Counted from the first letter of the stretch, positions 35,521 through 46,243 are shown. The stretch: DNA of 64,000 bases from Hydrangea macrophylla (GCA_033977485.1 CM066997.1:80198634-80262633); one strand, 5' to 3'. Notes: generated by a model from the letters alone, not told the origin. Numbers and translations: made by a program.

Positions 35521-36890
35521 ACTACTTCAAGATCTCTATCGTTTGACTTGAAGTCTATATGCATAGGAGGAGGATGTAAGCTTTCAAAGAAACCTTTATC
35601 CCCATGTAGTCTCCATTTGGTTGAACTAATGGTATTTAAAATATTTTGAGAAGGAAACCATTTGTTAAACTAATCAACAAACCATATAATAGTCTGTCTT
35701 TGATCTAGGTCTTTGTAATATAAATCTTTTATCAGATCTAGATCTTTTTTATCAAAAATTTTAAAATAATCATGCCGAAACTCTTTGTTTTTATCCAGCA
35801 TGAAATCTCTATTAATAACATGTCTCAAAAATGAATCTGGGCTAAAATCCATTAAACATCTATGGAAGCAGAATTATCATGAGAATAAGAGGGATCAAAT
35901 GGATCTTTTCTCTCTTTATTATCTCGCTGCTATTCTTCAGGGCCATAAACTGCCTGAGGAATATTTTGTGCAGAATGAACAAAACCTTTTAAAACATTTT
36001 CTCTTTCTAGATTCTGGAGATGTTCCAGATCCATGTTTGGTCTGAGTTGATCAGACATGGATTGTCTAGAAGAAGAGGGATAAGAAACAGTGTAAGGAAG
36101 TTTTGAAGGAGCAGTATTAAAACTTCTTACAGAATTACTTCTACTCAAAGATAATTTACTAAATTTCTGAGGAGTAAAAGAAATTTCAATATCACCATCT
36201 TTAGTCTGGGTGATTTGATCTAATTGTGAATGAGGTACTGGAGCTGGCGGAACAGCATTAGGAAGACACCAGTCCTCTGGGAAATTTATTTCTTCCCATT
36301 TTATAAGTCTAGGAGTAGCAATATTAGTAGTAAGACAATTACTGTCAATTGCTACTGTTTTTCCCGGAATACTCTTTAAAATAACATTAGGACATAAAGT
36401 ATTCATAATTTTGTAGTATATCCTATATGTAGTATTAACAGTACTAGTACCTGGAAGGTAGTTGTACCCACTTGTTTGAATTTTTAAAGTATTAGCTTCA
36501 AACAGGTTTTTATCTTTTAAAGAAAGAGTCAAGTTTGGGTATACATCAAAATAAACTGGACCATGACACAGGCTAGTTTGTATAATACCCATAAGAGATG
36601 GTACAAAGTCTGTACATCTAGCATCTCTTAAATATGCTAAAATAGATGCATTAAGTCCTAACAAGGTGAGAGGCTTAAAAGCAACTTGAATGCATCCGAT
36701 GTGGATGTAATGAAATTTTTCTAAACTTTTTTCAATATCTCTTAGGCATAATAACCTGAGAGTCTGTTCATTATTTTCAAGGACAATATCCTGTTCAACA
36801 GTTTTGATATGATCTTGAGAGAAAAAAGTAAAATTACCTTTTTTTATAAATTTTATTATTAGATATGGACGGAATTGTCCATTGGTTTAA
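35512..36890 (-). pseudogene. Movement-protein region of the endogenous virus, inverted
   Basis: The frame is open on the minus strand from about 36890 to a stop at 35930-35932. It contains ARCTDFVPSLMGIIQTSLCH and YRIYYKIMN, hallmarks of the 30K-type movement protein of caulimovirids, which modifies plasmodesmata so that virus can spread. After the stop the polyprotein linker continues in pieces (PDSFLRHVINRDFMLDKNKE at about 35835 and further to 35512), broken by stops at about 35855 and 35668 and a frameshift near 35850. The true N-terminus is not evident: the frame begins beyond the recognisable domain in low-complexity sequence. Direction is opposite to the coat-protein frame next to it. 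Confidence 0.88.
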
Positions 36891-37159
36891 TTGTTCCGTT
36901 TGGTCAAACGCAACAAGTTCTGTATTAATAGCATTGTTCCGTTTGTCCATTGGTTTAATTGTTCCAGATTCAGATTTGGTTGTTCTTTTGAACATAACCA
37001 AAATGAGACTACCTTGGTATACACAATATGAAATTATTATGAAAATTTTAATAAATTTTTATTACTATCTTTCTTAAAGTCTATTCCAGTCAATAGAACA
37101 TCGACCAAGACAGCCATTTAGCTCACCAGAATAATTGGACAAACCGATCCATAGAATCT
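36891..37159. other. Junction between the inverted and direct viral segments
   Basis: This holds a duplicated word, CATTGGTTTAATTGTTCC (36881 and 36949), and AT-rich filler. The plus-strand coat-protein frame is already open from about 37101, so the ATG at 37160 may be internal to a larger polyprotein. The inversion breakpoint lies in this stretch. Confidence 0.5.
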
Positions 37160-40126
37160 ATGGAGGCCCAATTATCCAGGATTGAAGATAAAATAGAAAA
37201 TCAAGAGAAAACTCTCAGAGATTTAAAAGATTTGAGACCTCTTGATAAAGGAGAAAGTAGTAAAAGAATTTCGAAATTTGAAGCAGCTACTTTCAAGCCT
37301 TCTCTTCAACCGGAAAAATTCCGTACTACTACTATAAAAGAAGAGGAAGAGTTTATTGAACTCTTAACAAAGAAAATACAAGGTATTTCTTTAAATGTTT
37401 TGTCAACAACCCCTTCAACATATAAAGAAGAAGAAGTTTTTGAAGAAGAAGAAATATCAGGAGAGGAAGATTTATTTGAAGGTTTACATTTAATGGAAAG
37501 TAATTTTAAAGAAAATCCTCCTCCTCAAATCAATAAAATAAATTATAAATATGAGCAATTGCCATATTATTATAATAAACCTTCTCCACAAGATCTTTTA
37601 TTTGAAGAAGCAAGTTGGAGATACCAGACATCTTTTACTGGTAAAGAAGTAGTAGAATGGAATATTGATGGTTTTACTGAATATCAAATTTTTGAAACTA
37701 TTCATAAAATGCTCATGTGGGCAGGAATGAGTAAACATTGTGATAATTCTGAAAAAGATACTGCAATAATTATCACAAATGGTTTTTCTGACAGTCTTAA
37801 AGGCTGGTGGGATAATGTTTTAACAACACCCCAGAAAAATGAAATACTAGATAAAGTTAAAGTAGAAACAGTAAATGGTGCACCAACAATGGTTCCAGAT
37901 GCTGTTATTACATTAGTACAGACTATTATCGATCATTTTATCGGTAGTAATCCACAAAGAATGGAAAGGAGTAGAGAACTCCTTATGAATCTTAGATGTC
38001 CCTCTTTGACCCATTACAGATGGTATAAAGATATATTTATTTGTAGAGTAATGCAAAGAGTGGATGCAAATAATGAATTTTGGAAGGCATGATTTATTGA
38101 TGGACTTCCACCGTTATTTGCAGAAAAAGTTAGACAAAGACTTAGAGATCTTCATGATGGATATAATATTCCATATGATAGCCTAAACTATGGGCAGATT
38201 CTAGGTGTTTGTACCCAAGTAGGACTTGGTATTTGTAATGACATAAAATTACAATACCAGATGCGTAAACAAAATCTTACTGGTAAAAAAGAGCTAGGAG
38301 ATTTTTGTGGTCAATGGGGAATTGACATGCCTACTATGCCTAATAAACCAAGGCAAAGAAGCAGGCAAAGCAACCAAAGACCACCGCCTCCTAACAGGAG
38401 AAGGAATAATAATCCTAATCCAAGATCTAGACCACCTCCAAGAAAAAATAACCCATCTAATAAGAAGACAACAACAAATGCTGACAAGAGGGTTTGTTGG
38501 AAGTGTGGAAAAGTAGGACATTTGGCCAACAAATGTACTACTAAAAAGAAATTAGCAGAGTTAAGCATGGATGAAGGCCTAAGGACTCAACTCTATAAAA
38601 TTTTACTAAATACTTCTCCAGAAACATCTGAGGAAGAAGACATCCATGAAGATGATGTCTTTTACTCCCAGGAAGAAGAGGAGCATCCTCCATCTTCATC
38701 TTGTGCTAATGGATGCCCTGATGCTGAATATTGGAAGTCTATTGCTACAATGAATGGACTTACTTTAAATGTTCTCACATCAGACCAAAGTGAAATGATA
38801 AATATAATTGATAATATTACTGATCCTGAACTCAAGATGAAAGTAATACAATTATGTATTAATCATGCTAAAAAGACTCCTGAGAAAAAAGAGTATCAAT
38901 TTAAACAATATAGTTTACAGGAAGTCTTTAATAGAATGGAAAAAGTTGAAAAACCCATTTCTATACAAGACCTTAAACATGAGATAAATTTGGTTAAATC
39001 TGATATAAGAGATCTCCAAAGAGCTTTTTCAAAAATGGAAGAAAAAGTTGATAATTTAAATACCAGCTCTTCCATTAGTATAGGCGATAATATTCCTGAT
39101 ACTGGAAATATCCCTACACCTATAGATATGGCAGGAGACCAATATTTGCATCTCCTAAATAAAATTACTTATCAAAAATGGTATGTTAAAATTAATATCG
39201 TCATTCAAGAAGAACATACCATCAGTAATGCTATTGCATTAATTGATAGTGGAGCAGATTTAAACTGCATTCAAGAAGGCATAGTTCCTACGAAATATTT
39301 TGAAAAAACTATGCAATCTTTAACATCAGCAAGTGGAAGTAGGATGAAAATCCATTATAAACTTTCTAATGCTCTTGTCTGTAATGAAGGAGTTTGCATT
39401 CCATCTACTTTTTTACTTGTTAAAGATTTACAACAGCAAGTAATTTTGGGAACTCCTTTTTTAAAACTCATTATGCCAATACAAGTCGATCAGACTGGCA
39501 TATATGGAAAGTTTAAAGATTTTGATCTGGTCTTTTCTTTTTTAAGGGAACCAGAAACAAGGCTTGTCAATGAATTAAACCTTTTAGATTTAAAGCAAAG
39601 ACACCTTGAATTTTTACAAGAGGAAGCTAGAAATATGCATATCAAGCATCAATTAAAAATGCCAAATATTTCTAGAAAAATTGAAAAAATTAGAGAGGAA
39701 TTTCAAAGAAAAGTTTGTAGTGAGATTCCTAATGCTTTTTGGACAAGAAAGAAACATGTTGTTTCTCTCCCTTACAAGCAAGGTTTTGATGAAAGATCAC
39801 AGATTCATACTAAGGCAAGACCTAGCCAGATGAATTCTGAACTCTTAGAACTTTGTAAAAAAGAAATACAAAGTCTTTTAGATAAAAAGCTCATAAGGAA
39901 AAGTTATTCACCTTGGAGCTGCACAGCTTTTTATGTTAATAAAAATGCTGAAAAGGAAAGAGGCAGACCTAGATTAGTGATTAATTATAAACCATTCAAT
40001 GATGCCTTACAATGGATTAGATATCCTATCCCAAATAAAAAAGATCTTTTGGATAGGCTTCATAATGCTTCTATCTTCTCAAAATTCGATTTAAAGTCTG
40101 GATATTGGCAAATTCAGATTAAATAA
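37160..40126 (+). pseudogene. Viral ORF1, first part: coat protein, protease, RT fingers
   Basis: Residues 1-310 (37160-38092) have an acidic, coiled-coil N-terminal region and the coat-protein core (GFSDSLKGWWDNV, then a RELLMNLRCPSL block). A TGA at 38090-38092 interrupts the frame, which continues in the same phase. The next part (38261-40126, 621 codons) has a basic Pro/Asn/Arg stretch, a CCHC zinc knuckle CWKCGKVGHLANKC at residues 79-92, an aspartic protease DSG at residues 329-331, and the RT start with FDLKSGYW (first catalytic Asp at 610). It stops at TAA 40124-40126. Coat protein packages the DNA, protease processes the polyprotein, and RT copies the pregenomic RNA. Only two breaks in about 4 kb indicate a rather young or once-constrained copy. 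Confidence 0.9.
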
Positions 40127-40183
40127 GAAGATAGATATAAGACAGCATTCACAGTTCCTTTTGGACACTTTGAATGGAATGTC

Positions 40184-41116
40184 ATGCCATTTGGATTAAA
40201 AAATACTCCATCAGAATTTCAAAATATTATGAATGAAATTTTTATTCCTTTCTCTGAATTCTGTTTGGTTTATATAGATGATATTTTAGTTTTTTCATCA
40301 TCTATTGATCAGCATTTCAAACATCTTAAAACCTTACAAGACATTATTATCCATAATGGTCTTGTTCTTTCAGCCACAAAAATGGATCTCTTCAATTCAC
40401 AGATCAGATTTTTAGGCTTTTATATTAATGAAGGGAAGGCTATTCCCATTGATAGAAGTATTGAATTTGCTTCTAAATTCCCCGATGAATTAAAAGAAAA
40501 AACCCAACTACAAAGATTTTTGGGAAGTCTAAATTATATTGGGGATTATTATAACAAACTTGCCTATGATTGTGCCCTTTTACATCAAAGGCTCAAAAAG
40601 AACCCCTTACCATCGACATCTGAACACACAAAAGCTGTTCAAAGAATTAAACTTAGAGTTAAACAATTTCCATGTCTTGGATTAGCAAATCCAAAATGGG
40701 ACAAAATTGTTGAAACAGATGCTTCAGATATTGGATATGGAGGAATTCTTAAACAAAAGAATCCTACAACCAACACAGAAGAGCTTTTAAGATTCACCTC
40801 TGGAATCTGGAAAGGACCTTCAAAGAATTATTCTACAATTAAAAAAGAAATGTTTTCTATTGTTAAGTGTGTCACTAAATTTCAGGATGACTTACTTAAT
40901 CAAGCATTTCTTCTCAGAATAGATTGTAGTGCTGCTAAACGTATCTTGAAACAAGATGTTAAAAATCTTGTTTCTAAGCAAATTTTTGCTAGATGGCAGT
41001 CTGATTTATCTTCTTTTGATTTCCAGATTGAATATATTAAAGGAGATCAAAATTCTTTACCAGATTTTCTAACTAGAGAATTTTTGCAAGAAAAACAGGA
41101 TGCAACTTCCGGATAA
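40184..41116 (+). pseudogene. Viral ORF1, last part: RT palm and RNase H
   Basis: This stretch is in the same phase as the preceding one and is separated from it by the TAA at 40124. The reading continues from FGHFEWNVMPFG (about 40160) into the RT palm with YIDD at residues 30-33 of this stretch (40271-40282), then LRFLG-type motifs and SLNYIGDYY. RNase H has VETDASDIGYGG (Asp 179), KKEMFSIVKCV and RIDCSAAK, with a final Asp in LPDFLTREF. The protein ends at 41116, 17 bases inside the start of the next ORF. No integrase follows, which fits a pararetrovirus rather than a gypsy retrotransposon. Confidence 0.92.
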
Positions 41117-42476
41117 AGGAGGATTTCAATTTCCTCAAAGGCGTCCCAACAAAGGGAAAGGCCAACAACAACAAAACCCTCAAAAGGGTTCAAATCCGAA
41201 TAAAGGATCTAATCAGCCAAATAAGGCTGGTCCTCAGCAGAAACCCTCTGCTAAGGACATCCTGGTTCAAGATGTTGTTTTCCAACAAAAACAGTTTTTG
41301 GAAACCTTTCTTATTCTAGAAGACATTTCAAATGAAGAAAAGATAAATCCAGATCCCTGGAGTCTTAAAGAAAGATTTTTAAACATGCACAATTGGATGA
41401 CCCAGGAATCTAAGCCTAGATTTGCATTTGAAGCAATTCTTTTGGAAACAGGTTCTGTTCAAATCGAACATTTCCATTTGGTTCCAAATGATAAAAAGTC
41501 TCCTATAACACATTCTAAGTGTTATATTATTAAAGTTCTTTTCGCCCACCAATGGGGTCTTAACCCTGCTCAGGCAAGGACCTTAAAGATAAATGGAGCA
41601 ACATATAATTATTGGGATTATGTTGAAGCTTGGCATAAAGCATTTTTATATAAAAATCCCACCAAGAGTCATACTTGGCTCTTTGTCATAAATGATCAAA
41701 TTATTAAAGCTGGCCTTAAAACTTTTCCCAACTGGTTTTACCACTGGTGCGAAAAGATGGGTCCAGAAATTGGAATTGTTCCTCTAGAAATTTTGAATTA
41801 TTTTCAAATTTGGTTTCTTAACCATCCTATTCTTAGAGGAAAATCTCTTAGCAACATCCCCTTTGGAAGAAATACTTTATTCTTCTTCTCTGAATTCAGA
41901 TTAGTCTGGATTTGGAAGTGGGATATTATTCTTTCAGAAGACTCTCTTAAACTCCTGATTCTCCAGAGAACCTTCTGGGTAAAATGGTGGCCAGGATTTG
42001 ACATTGACAATGCTTTATCCAAAATCCAGCCTGCTGTAAAAAATTACATTAGAATTTTCGAGGAAGAAGAAAAGAAGAAAGCCGATGAATTTTTGGCCAA
42101 AGCTTCTTCAGTTGCCTCCCATTTGAACATGTTTGAGCTCCTATTCGCTTCCATTAGGGGGAATAATCCACTTCTCTCTCATGAAGAAATTTATGTGAAG
42201 GTTATGGAAGCTCTTAAAGAACAGTTTGTTGCCTCCCAAGTTCCAAAAATTAGTCAGGAATTTTCTAGCCAAACTAAAGAACTGGGACAGTCTTCCCAAC
42301 AAGCCACTCAGCCAAATATATTTGGATGTTTAGCGGGAGAAGCCCAAGATCTGTATGATGATGAAGAAATGGATACAGCGTCCATTTCTAGCCAAGTTCC
42401 TTTAATGGAGGACCTCCTTGATGCCATGATAGCCAAGGCATCTCAGTCCACTAAGCCCAATGATAAACAGGAGTAA
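41100..42476 (+). CDS. Viral ORF2, intact 458-residue protein of unknown function
   Basis: The ATG at 41100 lies inside the end of ORF1, with a 17-base overlap in the +1 frame, and the ORF runs uninterrupted to TAA 42474-42476. Residues about 10-55 are rich in Gln, Asn, Pro and Lys with repeated NKG words. The middle is rich in aromatic residues (FPNWFYHWCEKMG at about 218; RTFWVKWWPGFD near 290). Residues about 305-345 form a charged helical segment (FEEEEKKKADEFLAKA), followed by an acidic C-terminus with DDEEMDTAS. No enzyme motif is seen. Florendovirus-type elements are known to carry a second ORF without assigned function, and position favours that interpretation; other viral accessory roles are possible. 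Unlike ORF1 it has no lesion. Confidence 0.7.
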   Translation: MQLPDKGGFQFPQRRPNKGKGQQQQNPQKGSNPNKGSNQPNKAGPQQKPSAKDILVQDVVFQQKQFLETFLILEDISNEEKINPDPWSLKERFLNMHNWMTQESKPRFAFEAILLETGSVQIEHFHLVPNDKKSPITHSKCYIIKVLFAHQWGLNPAQARTLKINGATYNYWDYVEAWHKAFLYKNPTKSHTWLFVINDQIIKAGLKTFPNWFYHWCEKMGPEIGIVPLEILNYFQIWFLNHPILRGKSLSNIPFGRNTLFFFSEFRLVWIWKWDIILSEDSLKLLILQRTFWVKWWPGFDIDNALSKIQPAVKNYIRIFEEEEKKKADEFLAKASSVASHLNMFELLFASIRGNNPLLSHEEIYVKVMEALKEQFVASQVPKISQEFSSQTKELGQSSQQATQPNIFGCLAGEAQDLYDDEEMDTASISSQVPLMEDLLDAMIAKASQSTKPNDKQE

Positions 42477-42737
42477 GTGACGCATGCAATGACATAATTC
42501 ATTGGCTACGCATTCAATGACGTTTCTCTGCCCACAGGTTTTACCCACCGTTTTGGAAAACCAGTGGTTTCTCTATAGTGTTAAGATAAGAGCAATCGGT
42601 TCGACTCCATCACCAAAGGACACGTGTATTGCTTTTTATTTTTTTACTATTCATCTACAGTACCCTGTCTTAAGAACTGTAGACTTTTCTTTTCTATTTA
42701 AGATGACCCTCTGGAATGTAGATGGGCCTCTCGCAGT

Positions 42738-42773
<36 letters not shown>

Positions 42774-42850
42774 ACCCCCTCTGATATTCTCCCTCCTCCT
42801 CTGTAATAGTGACTGCAAGTAGCAAGTAAGTAATAAAATTTCTGTATTAT
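42477..42850 (+). promoter_or_regulatory. Probable viral promoter, leader start and poly(A) signal
   Basis: Directly after the ORF2 stop, TGACG at 42478-42482 and TGACA at 42490-42494 are separated by 7 bases, the spacing of the as-1 element in the caulimovirus 35S promoter. A third TGACG is at 42518-42522. A TATA-like TCTATTTAAG lies at about 42693-42702. It is followed by a (CT)n tract at 42738-42768, a feature of plant and pararetroviral leaders, and AATAAAA at 42831. In caulimovirids the pregenomic RNA promoter lies downstream of the last ORF, as here. Activity is inferred only. Confidence 0.6.
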
Positions 42851-42911
42851 TTTTCATATTATTGGTCCTGCTTAATTTAGATGCAGGCAGGTGTGCCAAG
42901 TCCTGCTGGTG

Positions 42912-43366
42912 GGGTAGTTAGCTAGCCAAAAGGAAATGGAGTTAGGTCCTATAAAAATCAAAATGGTCATTGGGCCCACCGTCACTACCAACTCTAATGG
43001 TGATTTATTGTTTAATAAGAAGACATGAGACAAGAGCTAGCATCCCCCATACTTTGCTTAGCATAAAAGAATTAAAGAAAATATTTTTTAAATACTAATC
43101 TCATGTTCATATTTTAAATAATATAATAATGATGTGATAGTAAGATTACCTACATTAATAATGATGAGATCATTTTAATATCATTCAATTAAAATCCAGT
43201 AGACACACTACCACATTATTTGAGATATATATAAATTTAGGATTAGAATTTGGAAAACATAACCTTACTCTAAAGAAAATAAGGAGCAAGGATGATGTAA
43301 AAGCACCGTAATTATCATTGTAAAACACTAGTGCTTTCTATTAAATACATTTTGGCCTGTTTTATG
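42912..43366. other. Intergenic right flank of the viral block
   Basis: The stretch begins right after the flanking direct repeat (42881-42911). It is AT-rich, with paired ACCACATTATTTGA and AATAATATAATAATGATGTG words that suggest an old MITE at about 43090-43270. No gene is seen. Confidence 0.4.
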
Positions 43367-43566
43367 TAGGGGTGTCCGCTGTCCTTTTTTTTTTAAAAAT
43401 ATAATTTTCTTTTGGTTTTTTTGTAATTTTAAAACCGACCAATCGGTTTTGGTAGGTCGGTTTAGGCGGTGTCGGTTGGTTTTAGCTTATGCATTACTTT
43501 GAAAAACCGACCAATCGGTGTTTAGTCGGTTTGGTTTTGATTTTTCGATTTTTTTGAACACTCCTA
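43367..43566. mobile_element. hAT-type MITE (200 bp)
   Basis: The ends are TAGGGGTGTCC (left) and TAGGAGTGTTC (right, read inward), the usual form of plant hAT termini. The 8 bases on each side (gttttatg, gtttaaga) match only partly, so the TSD has decayed. The interior has two copies of AACCGACCAATCGGT around GTCGGTT words. Confidence 0.6.
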
Positions 43567-43949
43567 GTTTAAGACGTTATTTGTTCACTTGTATGCCAAT
43601 ATGATACATATATACAGTTATTCACGTGGATCAATTATAATTTAAAATAGTTAAAAAAAAGAAAAAAAAAAAGGAAATTTAGTGACAAGGTAAAAAAAAA
43701 AAAAAAGCTAGACTTTTTAGTGATGCATCCAATCCATGTTTTATTTTAGTGAAAACTGCATATGTTATAAAGTTATGTAAAATTTCACATAGCTTTCAAA
43801 ATATATGGAGTTTTCACTAAAAAAATTCACTAGTCATGGAATTTTGACAAAAAGACAAGACAAAAAAAAAAATGAATTGAAATTTTCAATAAAAAAAAGT
43901 CTAAAATGAAAGACTGTTAACTAATTTTCTATATATATATATATATATA

Positions 43950-44142
43950 TATCTATAGTCAGACTCTAAGCAGGGCGCCCTCTTTTTATTAAAGAGAGGG
44001 CTTCTGTTTTAACCGTCGGATCGTATTTAAAATCTGTGAAATGACAACACTGCCCTTAATGAAAACACGATCTGACGGCTAAAACATTGGTCCTCTCTTT
44101 AATAAAGAGAGGGAGCCCTCTTTAGAGAATCTTTGTATATAT
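43950..44142. mobile_element. TA-microsatellite MITE, copy A
   Basis: The element sits directly in a (TA)n run. Each arm carries a nested palindrome, CCTCTCTTTAATAAAGAGAGG or a close variant, and the arms flank a core with CGTCGGATCGT, CTGCCCTTAATGAAAACACG and GATCTGACGG. Copies B and C share these words. Elements that insert into TA dinucleotide repeats are known in rice as Micron; relationship is by analogy only. Confidence 0.75.
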
Positions 44143-44249
44143 CTAAAGAAATGCAGTCAATCTTTCCTCATTATTTTAACGGCAACACCTACTGGACATT
44201 TTAGATTGTCTAACATCTTTTCGTGCGGAGTCGGCAATGGTGATTGGAG

Positions 44250-44250
44250 A

Positions 44251-44287
<37 letters not shown>
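44250..44287. repeat. (AAT)n microsatellite
   Basis: About twelve uninterrupted AAT units. No gene is associated. Confidence 0.95.
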
Positions 44288-44872
44288 TACTCCTAATCAA
44301 AATTAATGTGAAGTTGTATAGTCTGATAATGTTCTTCATTTTAAGCTAATATAAGCTCCATGATACCAAATACGGATTACTCATACGGAATCTTCTATTG
44401 GACTTCATCGTTAATTACACATATTGGGTGTAATTTTATATGATAGTGGTTGGTTGTGAAAGAGATAGGTTAAGATGTCGTCTCATCCTTGTATTAAGAT
44501 CCAAACAACTATACACACTCACACACACACACATATTAGCTTAATTTGCATACCAACATGCATGGAGCATCAGTCACACATGCACTGGACCACATCCAGC
44601 AAACACATGACTCATTCATATTCCTAATTCAACCATTTCCCACCAACTTATATAATATCACCCACATACTGTGCAAGGACAGTGTGTGCCATTAATTATG
44701 CACACTAGTACCCTTGTCTCCAAAGCAAAAATTTGAACCACTTTTGAGACTTTGCCGACGGTTGGCTCAACGCCTTAACTAATGACCAAATTTTGTATTA
44801 TCATGGTCCATTTTTGGTAGTACAACTTAAGATCTACAATTGTCTTTTTTGTACCATAATCCCTTATAATTT

Positions 44873-45067
44873 TATTTATTTATTTATTTTTTTTTTTTTT
44901 TTGGTAATCGGGAGTGTTCGGGCCAGCTTGCGCACACCTCGACTAATCCCCCGAGGCCAGGAGGCGCCGGGTGAATACTCCAGTGGCCACGCCCCCATGA
45001 CTCGAACACTAAACCTCTTGGGTAGTACAATCAAGAAGCTTACCACTCGGCCACAAGGGACTTGGTT
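44873..45067 (-). mobile_element. tRNA-derived SINE with 17-bp target duplication
   Basis: Read on the minus strand the element begins AACCAAGTCCCTTGTGGCCG. It has an A-box-like TGGCCGAGTGG and a B-box-like GTTCGAGTC about 40 bases on, then a unique GC-rich body, and ends in poly(A) (the T run at 44887-44902 on the plus strand). The 17-bp direct repeat ataatcccttataattt flanks it (44856-44872 and 45068-45084). An internal Pol III promoter, an A tail and a long TSD define a SINE mobilised by a LINE enzyme. Confidence 0.88.
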
Positions 45068-45219
45068 ATAATCCCTTATAATTTGGCAAATACATTTTTG
45101 CTCACTTTTTGCTAATTATCCTATTTTCATATTAGTCAATGTAGTGGGATTTAAGATTGAATGAGAATTAATTAATAGTGTAAAGTACTGAACCCCACTG
45201 TATTAGCCAATAAAAAATA

Positions 45220-45404
45220 GAGAAATGCTAGGCACACATCCCAAACCACACCTCAAACTACACTCTATGCATTAAATGCATGTACTCTATGCTATTTGAA
45301 CTTTTCACACTTTTTTGTGCACCACTTACACAACACAGAGTACATGCATTTAAAACAAGGGTGTAGTTTGAGGTGTGATTTGGAGTGTGTGCCTAACATT
45401 TCTC
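45220..45404. mobile_element. 185-bp Mutator-type MITE
   Basis: The inverted ends GAGAAATGCTAGGCACACA and GAGAAATGTTAGGCACACA extend for about 45 bp with few mismatches. The 9-bp duplication taaaaaata is perfect at 45211-45219 and 45405-45413. The core is non-coding and contains TACATGCATTTAA-type palindromic words. Confidence 0.85.
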
Positions 45405-45413
45405 TAAAAAATA

Positions 45414-46243
45414 AGAATGTACAATTTTAAAGGTGAGCAAAACTGCACTCTAATTTGACTTCATTGTTTGTTGAGATTGGGACATCAATTATGCCATTTT
45501 AAATTTCAGGAGAGATCTTCGAGGTCTACCATTTGGTTGGTATAATATAAGGGCTGCCAGGACGTCATTGTGCTGACCAAAAATGTATTTTTCTGTACCA
45601 TTACCAACAAGACATTATCAATATTAATAGAATTTTTTTTTTTGTTTTGTTCTTTAATGCCTTGGTTTGAGGCTATCAAAAAAAAAAAAAAAAAGAGTAA
45701 TTAGGGTTTAGTCCATTTTAGAGTACTTTTTAAGTATTAGATCCAACAAGAAATTTTTTTTTTTTTCAATGAAAAGTCTCCCACTATAAACCGGGACAAA
45801 AAAAATCCCGCGATTTGTGAAATTTCTCAAAACTAATAAAATTTTATGAAATTTCAGAAGGAAAGTTTGCGAAATTTCTCAAACTAGTCGGATTTTTTTT
45901 TTAAAATCGTCGGTATATTTTTGTCCAGGGTTATATTGAAGGACTTTACAATAAAGAAATTTTCATTGTGTCATTTAACCAGTAACTTTTTCTAACAGGG
46001 GACTTAACACTAATTAACCCAAAAAATATTATTCGTTTGAGGTAATTGCCTAGTATCCAGATTATTGTTTTTCAAACAATTAAATATTTATGGATCCTAA
46101 AAAAAAATATAAATACTAGTCTTATCACTTATGTAAGATAGTAGTGATTAGTTTTAAATTGTCATGATGAAGAACTGAAGTTAGTGACTTATGTGTGGGT
46201 AGATTTAATTTTATTGACTAATTTTTTTTTTTTTTAATAATGT
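45414..46243. other. Intergenic, AT-rich
   Basis: Only AT-rich sequence with homopolymer runs is present. Around 45780-45960, GAAATTTCTCAAA words recur on both strands of a segment about 150 bases long bounded by CACTATAAACC and GGGTTATATTG, which may be a short DNA element. No gene is recognised. Confidence 0.4.

Larger units (their letters stand above)
35512..42850. mobile_element. Endogenous pararetrovirus (Caulimoviridae), rearranged copy
   Basis: Caulimovirids are plant DNA viruses that replicate by reverse transcription and have no integrase. This block holds a movement-protein region on the minus strand (35512-36890) and, on the plus strand, one long coat protein, protease, RT and RNase H frame (37160-41116), a second ORF (41100-42476) and a promoter-like segment. 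There is no LTR and no integrase. In known genomes movement protein and coat protein lie in the same direction, so this copy has an internal inversion or joins two partial copies. The two-ORF plan with a large ORF1 resembles florendoviruses, but that genus call is tentative. Breaks: a TGA at 38090, a TAA at 40124, and several stops and a shift in the inverted part. Confidence 0.92.

Noticed and set aside
36853..41116. Reading the 37-41 kb coding block as a Ty3/gypsy retrotransposon
   Set aside because: There is no LTR and no integrase, RNase H is followed by a separate ORF, and a caulimovirid movement protein lies beside it.
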